A stretch of 64,000 nucleotides of DNA from Gongronella butleri (GCA_025201375.1 JAIWZP010000047.1:171106-235105), one strand, 5' to 3'; shown: positions 11,946 to 22,273, counted from the stretch's first letter. Numbers and translations are program-made. The notes: generated by a model from the letters alone, not told the origin.

Positions 11946-12413
11946 TAGTGTATACTATCGATGAACCGGTTTGGTTTTTTTGTAAAACCGAAACCGAATC
12001 GATAATATTTTCGAAAACCGAAACCGAATCGATAAGATTTCCGGAAACCGAAACCGAACCGAATCGAATCGTTAAGACTTCAACACGTGACCTTTCCAAA
12101 AAAAAGAAGCGCTCAATTTTAAAAATTGGGAAAAAAATGCAAAATCAAAGAAGGATTCGAACTCTGGACCTTGCAGGTTGCGTCCCTGCGTCAAACCACT
12201 ACACTAAAAATCTATTTCTGACCATAAAGATTAAATTGTATGAAGTAGTACCACCAATTTTTTTTCAATGCCCGCTTATCGGTTTTTATCGGTTACCGGT
12301 TTGGCTCGAAATTTTTATCGATGAAACCGGTTTCAAAAAATGCCAAACCGAAACCGATATTATCGATTCGATTCGATTCGGTTTCGGTTTCACCGAATCG
12401 TTAGTATACCCTA
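11946..12413. mobile_element. hAT-like non-autonomous element (468 bp) nested in the Tc1-like element
   Basis: Flanked on both sides by the 8-bp duplication GTGTTCAT (11938-11945 and 12414-12421). The termini form an imperfect inverted repeat: left TAGTGTATACTATCGAT, right (reverse complement) TAGGGTATACTAACGAT. Subterminal regions carry repeats of GAAACCGAAACCGAATCG and their inverse. 8-bp duplications and TAGGG-type ends are typical of hAT elements. The uninterrupted left arm of the host element shows the empty site with one GTGTTCAT (reverse complement around 11493-11500). There is no transposase ORF; the interior carries a tRNA-like stretch. Confidence 0.8.
12141..12222 (-). other. tRNA-like segment inside the hAT-like element
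   Basis: On the minus strand this reads like a tRNA: an A-box-like TAGTGTAGTGG, an anticodon-arm-like hairpin with stem GCAGG/CCTGC around a 7-base loop GACGCAA, and a B-box-like GAGTTCGAATCC. The acceptor stem does not pair, the T-stem is poor and position 33 is A instead of T. It is therefore a tRNA pseudogene or tRNA-derived internal promoter, not a working tRNA. Confidence 0.5.
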
Positions 12414-12769
12414 GTGTTCATAATGTCATTTCATCTCCACAGGCCATTGTATACGCGTAGATACGCGTCGCGTCGCGTGACGCGTCAGGTACCCCTTTTT
12501 TGCTCTATTTCAAAACCCGCTTGCTGTATCCCGTTCATAATTTTAGAACTTGTTTTACACTTTTATATCATTGTTTCTACGAAATTTCATGTCATTTGAG
12601 CCATTATTGATCAATACAGAACAGATTAACGTGATTGCTTGACATCTCACACTGTGGAGCAATAGCCAAAGTGTCAACTTTTTTTTGGGAGGGCACTGTA
12701 CAGTACAGTATACTGTAAGTACTGTATACCAATCCACACACCCTTGCTTCTTGAGTAATAAAATCCCTA

Positions 12770-13780
12770 TTACTGTATCATACAAAAAATGATCTCTCCT
12801 ATCAATGCTGTTCCCGTCGTGCGCTCGTGCCTGTGGCCCCGGTGCCCTTCTGTGGGCACAACAACACAAACGGAGGAAACGTCAATCGACAAACCAAAAT
12901 GTCGTCGCAACCACGGGGGGCGACGACGCACGGGAACGCGTGCTTTACAACAGCCAGAGACGACGGTTGTGCGCCCCACCTTCATGATGGCGCTCGTGTA
13001 TGAGGCGGCGCTGCTGTGCTTTCTGCGTGAGGCGACTTGCGTGCGTCTGTCGCCGCCAGGAGCGACCCAACTGTCGCGGTCCAGGCCGCGCGATGCGCGG
13101 CCCCGACCTCCTGGACCACCGGAGCGGGAGCAGTACTGGATATCGCGTTCCACTTGGCGTTCGGGCGCTTTATCGGCCATTTTTTCGAAAAATTGGGCGA
13201 CGATAGCGAGGATGGTTTCCGAGTCGCATGGGTTGATGGGTGTCGAGCTAGCCACGTGCTTTGATAAGTCGTACAGCATGGCCAGTGTGGTTGTCAGGTC
13301 GATCTGGTCGCGTTCCAACATGGCCCAGTCAAAAGCCGAGCGGATAATGGTGTTGAGTGGGGCCGCGAGTCGCTGAGTAGGGTCATGTTGGTTATCGACT
13401 GTGGGATCGTCGTGCACTTTTGGCGGAGGTTGTTGAATCGGGGCAATATCGGCGGTATCGGGAAGTTTGGGTGGCGTGGGTACCACAGGGCACGTGATCG
13501 GAGGTGATGCGATGACGGTTGTCGTGCTCGTGTCAGCAGGCGTCCAATCGATGACGCTGTCTTGGACCCAGCCTGCCAACGGGTCGTCTCTTGCCACGGG
13601 TTCGGGAAAATGCACGTATTCTTGAAAAAATGCGTTTTCGTCGGCAATGGATCGGTTGGATGGGTCGCTGTCGAACGCGACCGCCAGGGTTGAGATGCGT
13701 TCCCAGTCAGGTGAGTCGGGGATAGGCGTTGGAGGTGCGATGTTTTCTCCGATGGTGGTGAGGGGTTGTCCAGCGGGCAT
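12770..13780 (-). CDS. Unclassified ORF in the repeat island, 336 aa, possibly TE-derived
   Basis: An open frame of 337 codons from the ATG at 13780, with a TATA-like TATAAATA on its strand at 13878-13885. The first ~150 residues are acidic and rich in P, T, D and S. A helical part follows (AFDWAMLERDQIDLTTTLAM, IVAQFFEKMADKAPERQV), then a G/R-rich basic C-terminus. That order loosely resembles a retrotransposon gag protein, but I see no CCHC knuckle, protease or reverse transcriptase. The C-terminal part is encoded by one arm of a 60-bp GC-rich inverted repeat. It lies between a Tc1-like element and a solo LTR. It may be a gag remnant, an orphan gene or a chance frame. Confidence 0.3.
   Translation of the reverse strand: MPAGQPLTTIGENIAPPTPIPDSPDWERISTLAVAFDSDPSNRSIADENAFFQEYVHFPEPVARDDPLAGWVQDSVIDWTPADTSTTTVIASPPITCPVVPTPPKLPDTADIAPIQQPPPKVHDDPTVDNQHDPTQRLAAPLNTIIRSAFDWAMLERDQIDLTTTLAMLYDLSKHVASSTPINPCDSETILAIVAQFFEKMADKAPERQVERDIQYCSRSGGPGGRGRASRGLDRDSWVAPGGDRRTQVASRRKHSSAASYTSAIMKVGRTTVVSGCCKARVPVRRRPPWLRRHFGLSIDVSSVCVVVPTEGHRGHRHERTTGTALIGEIIFCMIQ
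13073..13132 (+). repeat. GC-rich 60-bp inverted repeat, left arm
   Basis: From GTCGCGGTCCAGG to GGAGCGGGAGCA. It matches 13953-14012 in inverted orientation with about 4 mismatches. Each arm also contains its own near-palindrome GGCCGCGCGATGCGCGGCC. Confidence 0.75.
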
Positions 13781-13952
13781 TGAGGGCGGTGCCGGAGCGA
13801 TCCGGATCAAGCTGTCTTTTCTCCCCCTCTCTCGTTCCTTTCTGTTTCCCCTTGTTTCCTCTCTTGTACTGTACACATATTTATAAATTGACTTTTGAAT
13901 TGATATGCCGGCCATGAGACCCGACCACTCCGCCCCACGCCAATTGGCCCGT

Positions 13953-14012
13953 TGCTCCCGCTCCGGTGGTCCAGGCGGTCGGGGCCGCGCGTCGCGCGGC
14001 CTGGATCGCGAC
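13953..14012 (-). repeat. GC-rich 60-bp inverted repeat, right arm
   Basis: Inverted partner of 13073-13132. The two arms enclose 820 bases that include most of the unclassified ORF. They could be remnants of foldback ends or of an inverted duplication; no target-site duplication is obvious. Confidence 0.75.
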
Positions 14013-14112
14013 ACCAACCTCGTCTTGCGCTACCACCATGCGCTCGTACCACATCGCGGCCAGTGACCCTTCTTGGTGTCGTTCCGCCTCGGCCAGGCGC
14101 ACCCGCAATTGA

Positions 14113-14629
14113 TGTCACGATCCCACTCGTGAAATGCCAATACCTTTTTTTTTTCTCCAGTCCTTTTCTTCCCTTGGTCCGCCCTTGTTCCGCTTTCCCT
14201 CCTCGCGTGCCCATTGGAACCCCGATCTGTCTGTGCGCAAGGCCGCAGACCAATTTGGCCTTGCCCCACATACTGTAAAAGACCCCGCCACTTTCCTTTT
14301 CCCCTTCCTTTCTTTTTTTTTTTCTTCTTTTCTCTTCACTCTTCCAACACCCACTCGTTCCCTTGCCTCGCGGTGTTGCTGTCATCAATAAACCCACGTT
14401 TGTCCCAATAATGTCCAATCATGTACCGTACACTCTTTCCGTCAAGGTCGGCGCCTCCGTGTCAAGGGAGTCGCCGCCCGCCGAGCTCAACGACGCGTTG
14501 CCCAACAAGGCATCTTGGGCGATGCCAGAGACGCCCGACGCCTCATTAATCACTCGGCCGGCTCAATGACCACGACACTCCCTCCTCACCCCCAAGGACA
14601 GCGACAGCCTAGGGGATCGGATCGTGTCA
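14113..14629. mobile_element. Solo LTR 2 (517 bp) flanked by ATTGA duplications
   Basis: Second copy of the LTR at 10493-11005 in the same orientation, with TGTCACGATCC and GGATCGTGTCA ends. Identity over 513-517 bp is very high by eye (a few substitutions and short indels in T-runs). The flanking 5-mers at 14108-14112 and 14630-14634 are both ATTGA. Similar sequence with different duplications means two independent, fairly recent insertions of one retrotransposon family, each reduced to a solo LTR. Confidence 0.85.
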
Positions 14630-14689
14630 ATTGACGTTCTAAGCGTTCTGCATGCCTTTGAGTCTGTTAATCATTTCCACGCGTTTATT

Positions 14690-16330
14690 TCAAAAATTAT
14701 CAAAAATCAGAGACCAGCAGAAGACCGAGGTGTCAACAATTTTGAAGATTTGGCACTTTTTCGAAAGTTTTCACAATAAAAATGACAACCCTTGATTAGA
14801 TCATCTCTTCAAATCTTTGAATTAGGCAAGTTCGTCGCGTGTTTTTCAACATGACACGGAAATCCCGAAGTCAGCTGGGTCGTGCACATAAATTCAAAAT
14901 ATCGACATTTTCATAATTTGGCACTTTTTTGGTCAAATTATTATTTGATCGCAATGAAACTTGCATTGTTCAAATGAGACGGGCTCGGACGTCATTTCCA
15001 GAATGTTTGATTGCCCGATGCGTGACGTTTGCATGCTTACAAAAACCGTTCAAACAGTTCAAAATTTTCCAATCTCAATGTTCTCGGTAACCGATGGAGC
15101 GACACAAGGCACTTTTAACGCGTCGTAAGCAGCCGTTAAATCTCTATCGAGTGAAACCAGTTTCACCGATGGATGGCCAAAACTCGCAGAGAAATTCACT
15201 TTTTCATCAAAATCTTTGATCGCGATTTGCTCGACAACGGCCTGGTTGACCCCTGTTTTTTTATTGCAGTTTTACTAACAAACAGGTACGCAAAGCATCT
15301 AATGGAATGACTCGAGTAGCGCTAACTTGGGTTTTAACTTTTTGCATCAGTCATTTCACGAGGCAACAGCCCACTCAACGCACAAAAAGTGCAAAATAAA
15401 AAAATAAAAAAATGAAAAAAAATAAAAATTCCATACAATCCACGCAGCCTAATTTGGAAGTGTCAAGCCTTAAATTTTGCAAAAAAATCTTGCTCAAAGT
15501 AAGCAATTTTCTCAGTCGATCGCCGTTCATGCGTCACGCTTTTGGTTTTATTCTTGCTTTGGGCTGACTTGCCATTTTCTCTGCCAATAGCAAATTGTCG
15601 GATTTACCTGCTTGGGATGCATTGATCACTCGGAGTTCGAAATTGCCCGTTTTTGGGATTTAAAAGTGTGACCCCTGAGTTTTTAAAAAGTGGTCGTACC
15701 GCTTTGGGTGTTTAAGCTTTTTTGTTGCAAATTTTGCGCTGAACACGATGCGGCCATTTTTGAGCGGGGTCAACCATGCAGATGGACAGACGAATGCAAA
15801 ATAGTAAAAATAGAAGATTATTTATTGGTGTTTTCGAGTCCAAAAAAAATCGCGCGGGTCCGTTTTGAGCACTGGCCTGAAGTTTATGCCGTGACGCATT
15901 TTTCATTGGCGGGCAAGCAGGCGGTAAAAAATTTTCTGGAGGCACAACAGGCCGGCAAAGTCTGAAAAACATGCCCTTTGGCGCTTTGGGTTTTACAGTA
16001 AAAGGTAAATCGTAAATGTGTACAGTACGATATTTTTGCATTGTGGCGCGAGGTTTCAGGCTCTGAAATGTTAGCACGCGTCACTTTCTGTCCACTGAGA
16101 TTAAAAATGAACAGATCACGTCACTGTTGGCGTGTAAAATCCAAAAAACGAATGAAAATCATGCTCTTTTGCATTTTCTCGGGCGCTTGCTGAGATGCTG
16201 ACTGATTTTTTTATCATATGCTTGCGAAAGCTCACATTTGTGAATATTGACAGGCAGGCAGAGTCGCGCGCTCGCGCCAGCATGATGTCATATCTGACAA
16301 AGAGCCAAGGTGCCAAATCATACAGTATCA
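14690..16330 (+). repeat. Dispersed repeat family R, copy 1
   Basis: A ~1.6-kb diverged repeat also present at about 33420-34990 in the same orientation, with a fragment at 32330-32510. Shared landmarks in order: GCGCTAACTTGGGTTT, TTTTGCATCAGTCATTTC, an A-rich block, ATTCCATACAATCCACG, CGATCGCCGTTCATGC, GGATGCATTGATCACTCGGA, a GTGACCCCTGAGT block and GGCACAACAGGCCGGCAAAG. Frames are not kept between copies, so coding capacity is doubtful. No termini or duplications were recognised. Confidence 0.6.
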
Positions 16331-16339
16331 TAATCGAAA

Positions 16340-17316
16340 AAGTGAATTCGCGGAGTTATTGCACACCAGGTCGCCAAAACCTCAATGCGATCTCTCCAAA
16401 ACACAAGCGCTTTTGCTATTGATTAACTTTGGGAGACTCACTCGTCGATACGTTGGGCCATCGCCGCCGTACGCGACTACGCAGATGGTGGTGATCTTAC
16501 AGTATCCACTTTACTGTACGTGTACTGTAAAATCTCAACACCATGCAAATCGTTCTTTTGTGGCATTTTCACGGACGCTACGTGGCTGTCTGCTGTATTT
16601 TTTTTTCAGACATACGTACGTAGACAAGACGCGATTCATGCTCGCAATGCCCTCAGTTCCTCACCAAATTTGGGAGGGATAAAATCACAGAATTACCGTC
16701 CGTGGAACAGAGAGATTGGCAGGATCAATTGATCTCGAGTCAAAGGGTCTGACGATGTGTGTCTTTTTATCATATGTTTTGATGATGCTCGCATTGATGA
16801 CTTGTCAATCCATCAGCAATCCATCAGCAATCTGCATCCTTCGGTCATGTAGAGCCCTACGTAGAAGCGGGCGCAGAATTCATTTCGAAATAAAATGATA
16901 AAAACATTAGAATATAAAGTCGTGTCGATCGTGGCACGCGCCAGCAACTCGCATTGTCCTATCGCCGAAAAGGGTGACTCTGGAGTATATATGCTCGGCC
17001 AATGGCAATGGAACGGTCCCTTTTTTTTATTGATTCGACCATTTTCATGTAAAACATGCCGCAGAAGCCTGTAACCCGCTTGAATGTAGCCACTAAAAAG
17101 CATTGTTTTTGCGCAGATTTCGACATGATATGTGTGCTGTGTCTTTATTGCATCAATAGGCAGCTAGCGAAGCAAAAAAGGGACGGGAAAAGCAATTACA
17201 ACAAAAGGAAAAGAGAGAACAAGTTGCATCGAAAGGACGAAAGGGGATAGGTTTGCGAGAAGATGGTGGGGGGTCTATTGATTTGTTTTTTGTTTTCGTG
17301 TAGTCGAGGTGGTGAT
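16340..17316. other. Repeat fragment and gene-free spacer
   Basis: 16340-16500 is a short piece of family S (CACCAGGTCGCCAAAACC, GCGATCTCTCCAAAACAC). The rest up to the ATP synthase gene holds only small overlapping frames with no domain that I recognise. Confidence 0.45.
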
Positions 17317-17758
17317 CTATTGCTTTTCGAGTTGAGCAATGTACTTTTCGAAATCAAAGTTGGGGTCCTCGATATCTAAAAAAATGTAAAAAAAAAGGCA
17401 AAACGTAAGAATCAGGGCCAGGGCACAGACGCAAAGAGGTCGCAAAGATTGAAACATCAAAATCCAAGCAGACGGGGAGGGGGAAAATTACCTAATTCAA
17501 CCGATGCGTCGACCTTGGAGGCCTGTTGCTTGGCGTAGGCAGCCTTGGCTTGTTGAATAAGCAATTCCTTGTGGTGGTAGTCAGCTTGCTTGCGCTGCTT
17601 CTCAGCGTCCTTTTGGAGGCTGCAGTTGTGAACAGCGCCGTAGACGACACCCAGGCCCAAAGCAGACCAGCGACCAACCTGAAGAAAAAAAGAGAAAAAA
17701 TAAGCACAGAGCAAAGCATCGGCCATGTCGCACGTACGTTGACAAGGGATTGGTTCAT
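17317..17758 (-). CDS. TIM11: Mitochondrial F1Fo ATP synthase subunit e, 3 exons, 88 aa
   Basis: Small inner-membrane subunit that stabilises dimers of the ATP synthase Fo part. Exons on the minus strand: 17758-17738, 17678-17492, 17375-17317 (267 nt). The protein starts MNQSLVNVGRWSALGLGVVY and has one N-terminal membrane segment containing the GVVYG (GxxxG) motif known to drive subunit e/g dimerisation. A charged helical coil follows (HHKELLIQQAKAAYAKQQ). It ends ELDIEDPNFDFEKYIAQLEK, matching the conserved 'LEDPNIDFE' end of the yeast protein. Length agrees with the family (90-96 aa). The first intron falls after codon 7 and the last separates EL from DIEDPN; both keep phase. The ATG at 17758 is the first in frame after a purine-rich leader. 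Confidence 0.92.
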
Positions 17759-18015
17759 TGTTTATCAAGGGGGATATAGAAAGAAAGAAAGAGGGGGAAA
17801 AAAAAAGGTTGAGCAAGGAGGGGCCCAGCCATTTTTTTTGTTTTGCGGCTTGTGACGGCTATAAGAGCCCCCTCGTAGCCCAATTCGGAAGTGACCAATT
17901 CACACGGGATTTAATAGCCCTTTCTCTGACTCGCATTGAGCGCGTTTATGGAAAAAAAGGAGGGGGCGTGCATACAATGCTGGGTAAAATGCGTGGATGT
18001 TGCTTTGCTTTTTAT

Positions 18016-19430
18016 TCATGTGGTTTTTTGCTTCTTTGCTGCGCCACCCTCGACTGCTTCGTCATCATCATCGTCATGCGCGTCGTCTTCGGATGAGATT
18101 TCACTCTGGTCATCATCGTTGTTCAGCAAGCTTTGCAGCATCATTCGTCGGCGTCGCTTGGCTGTCTGGTTCGTATCCACCATGTTGCGCAGCAAGTTGC
18201 CCTGCAAACCGAGATTGTGCGGCCCAATGATCGAATGATGCACGTGCTCAATCGACTTGAAATATTTGACCGTCTAGAAATCAATGTGTCAGCCATCTAT
18301 TTTCTCTTTTTTTCTCCATTTTTTTTTCTTCCGCGGTCTACCTTGACATGCAATTCTAACGTGGCGTCCTCGTCGCATACTATCAGGCCCTTTGGGTGCA
18401 TTTGGATGGCTACAGAGAAAAAAATTAGCAAAAAAAAAAAAGGTGGATGGCGCGCATGTCATGCTTTACCAGACACGGTCCACATGTGATTGACACCTTC
18501 TTCAATGCACTTTGCCAAGGCAAGGCTCTTGTGCGCGCCGGTGATGACGACCAGGACCTCACGCGCATCCATGACGGTGCTATTCACAAGAGAAATGGGT
18601 GGGTGTGTGAGTGGCAGGGCCAATGTGTAAAAAGAAAAAGAAAAAGAAAAAAACTTACGCGACGCCCACGGTCAAGGCCAGCTTGGGCACCTTGGACACG
18701 TCGCCCCCAAAGAAGCGCGCATTGGCGATGATTGTCTCGTATGCGAGTGTCTTGACGCGAGTGCGTGACGTGAGCGACGACCCCGGCTCATTGAACGCGA
18801 TGTGCCCGTCGGGGCCGATGCCGCCCAAAAAGAGCTCAATGCCTCCCAACTTGGCGATGGCCGCCTCAAACTTGCGGCACTCCTCGTCCAGGTCGTCCGA
18901 ATTGCCATCCAAAATGTGCACGTTCTCTTGCTTGATGTCGACGTGCTTGAATAGATGATTCCACATAAACGTATGGTACGATTGCGGGTGATCCCTAGAA
19001 AAAAAAAAACAACAATCAATTGAGCATCCACGTATCGATTTTGTCCTGCCCCTTACTCTTTTTTTTTTTGTGCTTGTTACCTTGGCAGACCGACGTATTC
19101 GTCCATATTAAAGGTCACGACGTGCTCAAAACTGACGTCGCCTGCCTTGTGAAAGTCAACTAGCTTGTGATAGACGCCAATTGGCGACGAACCCGTGGGC
19201 AGGCCCATAACAAAGGGCCGATCCGGCGTCGGCTTGAACTGCTTGATCCGCTCTTTCACATAGTAGGCTGGGACGGCACAGGAGAAATAAAAAAGACGCG
19301 TCAATTCTGTCTTCTTCCTTTTTTTTCTGATGTTTGCCGAACGCAGCATGACGTCGCTTGCTTTTTTTATAGAGAGCCTACCAACATAAGTGGACACTTC
19401 ATCATAGTCTTGACGAACAATAAGGCGCAT
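18016..19430 (-). CDS. GNPDA: Glucosamine-6-phosphate deaminase with acidic C-terminal tail, 6 exons, 335 aa
   Basis: Converts glucosamine 6-phosphate to fructose 6-phosphate and ammonia, linking amino-sugar breakdown to glycolysis. Exons: 19430-19382, 19267-19081, 18994-18659, 18579-18470, 18409-18342, 18273-18016. Family motifs: [11 protein letters not shown] (phosphate loop), [19 protein letters not shown] (catalytic Asp), [17 protein letters not shown] (Asp/His/Glu), [30 protein letters not shown] and CDEDATLEL. It is colinear with animal GNPDA1 but about 45 residues longer. The extra tail contains TAKRRRRMM, an acidic stretch [20 protein letters not shown] and KKQK, resembling a nuclear localisation signal plus acidic domain. 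The tail is encoded in the last exon without interruption, so it is not an assembly artefact as far as the sequence shows. Confidence 0.93.
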
Positions 19431-20193
19431 ATTATTTGGAAGGGGGTTGGGAAATTGCAAAAGGGAAAGAGAACAAACGGGGAAAGACCCGCCCTTTTTT
19501 ATTTTTTTTTGGGCAATTCACCCACCCTTTTTTCTTTCAAATCGGAGCTCATCATTCAGGGTCCAGCTATGGCATCCCTGATTGGTCAGCGCCTTGTTGT
19601 TTCCATGGCTCTCATCAACCTTGCCAGCCAAAAATGGCAACGCACGGCGGGATGTCGATACGTATGAAAGATTTTGGTCTAGGCGTGCAAGCGGCCCGCT
19701 CAAAACCCTGCGCAGCATCAAATCAATCAGACGCGCCCCTCCAACCCAACTGCCGTCGTATGCGAGCACATAACATGGCAAATAATTGGAAAAAAAAAGA
19801 AAAAGATGCCATTTCTGCGACATCCGTGGGCTGATGGCTTTTTACGAGCTTCCGCGGGTTCCACGTAAACGCAATACTTTTTCTTGCTACACCAGATGGA
19901 ACCTTATAGCTACGTAGGGAGGCCGCGGCGTCAAGCGTGTCACAATGCGCCTTTTTCTTTACAGTATATTTTTCACGAAATCTCATTGATTTCGCGAAAC
20001 GACACGCTGCGACTGCGGCTGCGCCTCCCCTGCATCTGATCGGCCCGCCACCAATTGCACAAGAGCCATGGAGCGTCAAAAGAGAGCTTTTTATATGGGT
20101 ATTTATGCGCGCAATCACAAAAAAAAAGTAACATATTTGGTATCGTAAGCAAATGGACAGGTTGGAGTGGACACTTCAAGGGCACGTTTTGTC
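19431..20193. other. Intergenic, no gene recognised
   Basis: Region upstream of the deaminase gene and downstream of the MARCH5-like gene. Only short incidental frames. A near-palindromic TTTCGCGAAACG lies near 19990. Confidence 0.5.
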
Positions 20194-20899
20194 TCATTGG
20201 TCGAATGGCTTGATGCGACGTGAGCGGCGCTGGCGTATCCGCTCGTACCTGTAGCAAAGCGACGCCAAATCCTATAAAAACAATGAGATGAGGGCGCCAT
20301 GGACACGCAATTCTGCAAATGGTTTACCTTGAGCACGACAAAAAGGCATCCACCGAGCACATTGCGATGGAACGCGTCCGGAAAATGAGCGCGGATCCAC
20401 TTGACTTGTCGCAGGCAGCTGAAAAAAAGCAAAAAGAAAAAAAATGAAAAAAATGAAAAAAAAAGACGCGTCAGTACGCGCCGTCTTTGAAACCAATTGA
20501 GGCCGGCCACTAGAGGGAAATCACTTACTTGCCAACAAGGCTGCTGATGGTGGGCCACAGGAGAGCGCTCATGATGGTGACATTGAGATCACGGCCGTCG
20601 CGGCCAAAGAGGATGTCAATGTCCTGTGCATCTTGACTAGATAATCGGTCAGCGGCCGTGGCGTCCTGGCGTGCAAAAGACGACGATGTGTCTTGCTGGG
20701 CAACGCGCTGACGGCCGTGCAGCAGCGAAAAACGCACGCGTCGGCGCGGCAACGAGGGCAATTGCAAATTGTGTGCGAGCCGGCGACGGATGATGTGCAG
20801 GATGCTAAAATAGACCAGTCTGCATGAAAAAAGAAACAAAGAAAAAGCGACAAAAAAAAAAAAAAGAGTCAAAGGTGAGAAATCGCCTCTTTTATATCA

Positions 20900-20945
<46 letters not shown>

Positions 20946-21570
20946 TGATCCATGGCAAAGAGCCTATGACCAATGCGGGGGAGGGCGGCCACGAGACAGA
21001 TACTGGAGCATTGGAGCGCAAAAGAAGGAGGGCGACGATCGGGAGAACACCATCGGCGAGGCGCGAGCGAGACGCGACGAGAACAAAAGGAATGGCGGGT
21101 AAACCAAGAAAGGTGCGCCACGTCCACGAATGCGTGTGTCCGAGCCATTTTTCGCCCTCTTTTGCGCCAAAGAGAGTGAGCACGGTGTAAGCCCCATAAG
21201 TGCTTGCGGCAATGAGGACGGAGCAGCCAAGACCGAGGATCGTGACGTACGGAGCCGAGGACCGGATGACCGCCTGCAGAAATTCGAGGCATACCAATGG
21301 CACCGATTGCCTTTCAAACAGATAGTAAGGGATCCCACACTGCGGGCACAAAACCTTCTTCATTGTGTGGCCCTTTTGATTCTCGGCAATCCAATCCAGC
21401 AGGCATTGCTCATGGCACACAAGCGAACAAGGACACGGCTTGACCCACCGACCCTCAGAGTCTTGGTCCTCGCCAAAGCATATCCAGCACCGCCGCGGCT
21501 CCCCTTGCTGCTTGCCGTCGCCATCGTCTGTCGTCGGCACGCCACTACGTCGAGAAAGTAGCTCGTTCAT
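20194..21570 (-). CDS. MARCHF5: MARCH5-type RING-CH E3 ubiquitin ligase, 4 exons, 361 aa
   Basis: Multi-pass membrane ubiquitin ligase; the animal homologue acts at the mitochondrial outer membrane. Exons: 21570-20945, 20819-20529, 20418-20328, 20271-20194. I chose the ATG at 21570 (MNELLSRRSG); the frame is open further upstream but lacks an ATG. The N-terminal RING-CH reads CWICFGEDQDSEGRW..CPCSLVCHEQC..CPQC, keeping the C4HC3 ligands. The CxC-to-His spacing is three residues shorter than in human MARCH5, a feature I associate with fungal homologues. The body has membrane segments around APYVTILGLGCSVLIAAS and FLGLPAIPFVLVAS, and the conserved SALLWPTISSLVGN...NVLGGCLFVVLK block, which aligns with 'LVFPTIATIVGK...RTILGGIAFVAIK'. 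The end is basic (RQRRSRRIKPFDQ). The intron after the first exon contains a run of about 42 T on the + strand. Confidence 0.9.
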
Positions 21571-22273
21571 AGTGGGGTTGTATGACAAAAAAAGAAAAAA
21601 AAAAGGCAAAAAAAGAAAAGAAAAGAAAAAAAGCGACTTTTGCGAAAGAGAAGGTCAAAAAGGGAAAAAAAGATGGGGTGGCCTTTTTTGTGTGTAGGAA
21701 AAGATGAAGGTGAGCAACAAAAAAAAAAAAAAAAAAAGCAGCGGCTGGCCCAATTGGCCGTTGTGCCCCATTCACGGGTAAAACGACGCCCCCAAAACCT
21801 AAAACCAGGGCGGGCCATTGCCCAATTCGTCACGTGCAACGGCGCAAATGCATCTTGTTTCATTGCAAACAAAAAAAAACAAAATGACACATTCTTTTTT
21901 GGGTGGGGCGGAAGGAAAAAGGCGCAAAAGAGACAATGTAGACACAAGGAAAAACGAGGGCGCCGCCTGCGTCTCATCCGCCGTTTTTTCCACGGCAAAA
22001 CAGGTTCCCATCGAGTTGCACGTCGCTGCCACTTAATTATTTTTTTGTGTTGCTTTGGATGTGTGCATGAATGCACATAAAAAAACACCAAAAAAAAAAA
22101 AAACGCGTGTTTTCTCTCTATTTTGCTCTTTTACATGTCGCTCTTTTACAATTGTCGCCATGGACACTCAAATTGACACCCAAAAAGTAGGGGGAGGATG
22201 CTTTGAATATAGGGGATTATTGGCATTATTATTATTTTAAAAAGGAGAAAAAGGAGAAAAAGAAGGGACGACT
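21571..22273. other. Intergenic, no gene recognised
   Basis: Purine-rich leader of the MARCH5-like gene followed by an A/T-rich spacer. Open frames here are homopolymer driven. An ATTATTATTATTTTAAAA stretch near 22225 may be part of the 3' region of the coiled-coil gene. Confidence 0.5.

Larger units (their letters stand above)
11216..12698. mobile_element. Tc1/mariner-like element with long terminal inverted repeats, no transposase
   Basis: Ends read CAGTGCCCTCCCAAAAAAAA on the left and the reverse complement on the right, each flanked by TA (11214-11215 and 12699-12700), as in Tc1/mariner elements. The left arm (about 11216-11596) matches in inverted orientation the right arm (about 11849-11945 plus 12414-12698), with identity near 95% by eye. 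The right arm is interrupted by a 468-bp insertion at 11946-12413. Without it the element is about 1.0 kb. The middle (about 11600-11845) has no transposase ORF, so this is a non-autonomous, foldback-type element needing a transposase from elsewhere. Confidence 0.8.

Noticed and set aside
10493..14629. A complete LTR retrotransposon bounded by the two LTR copies
   Set aside because: Each copy has its own 5-bp duplication, and the region between holds other transposons and no pol genes, so these are two solo LTRs.
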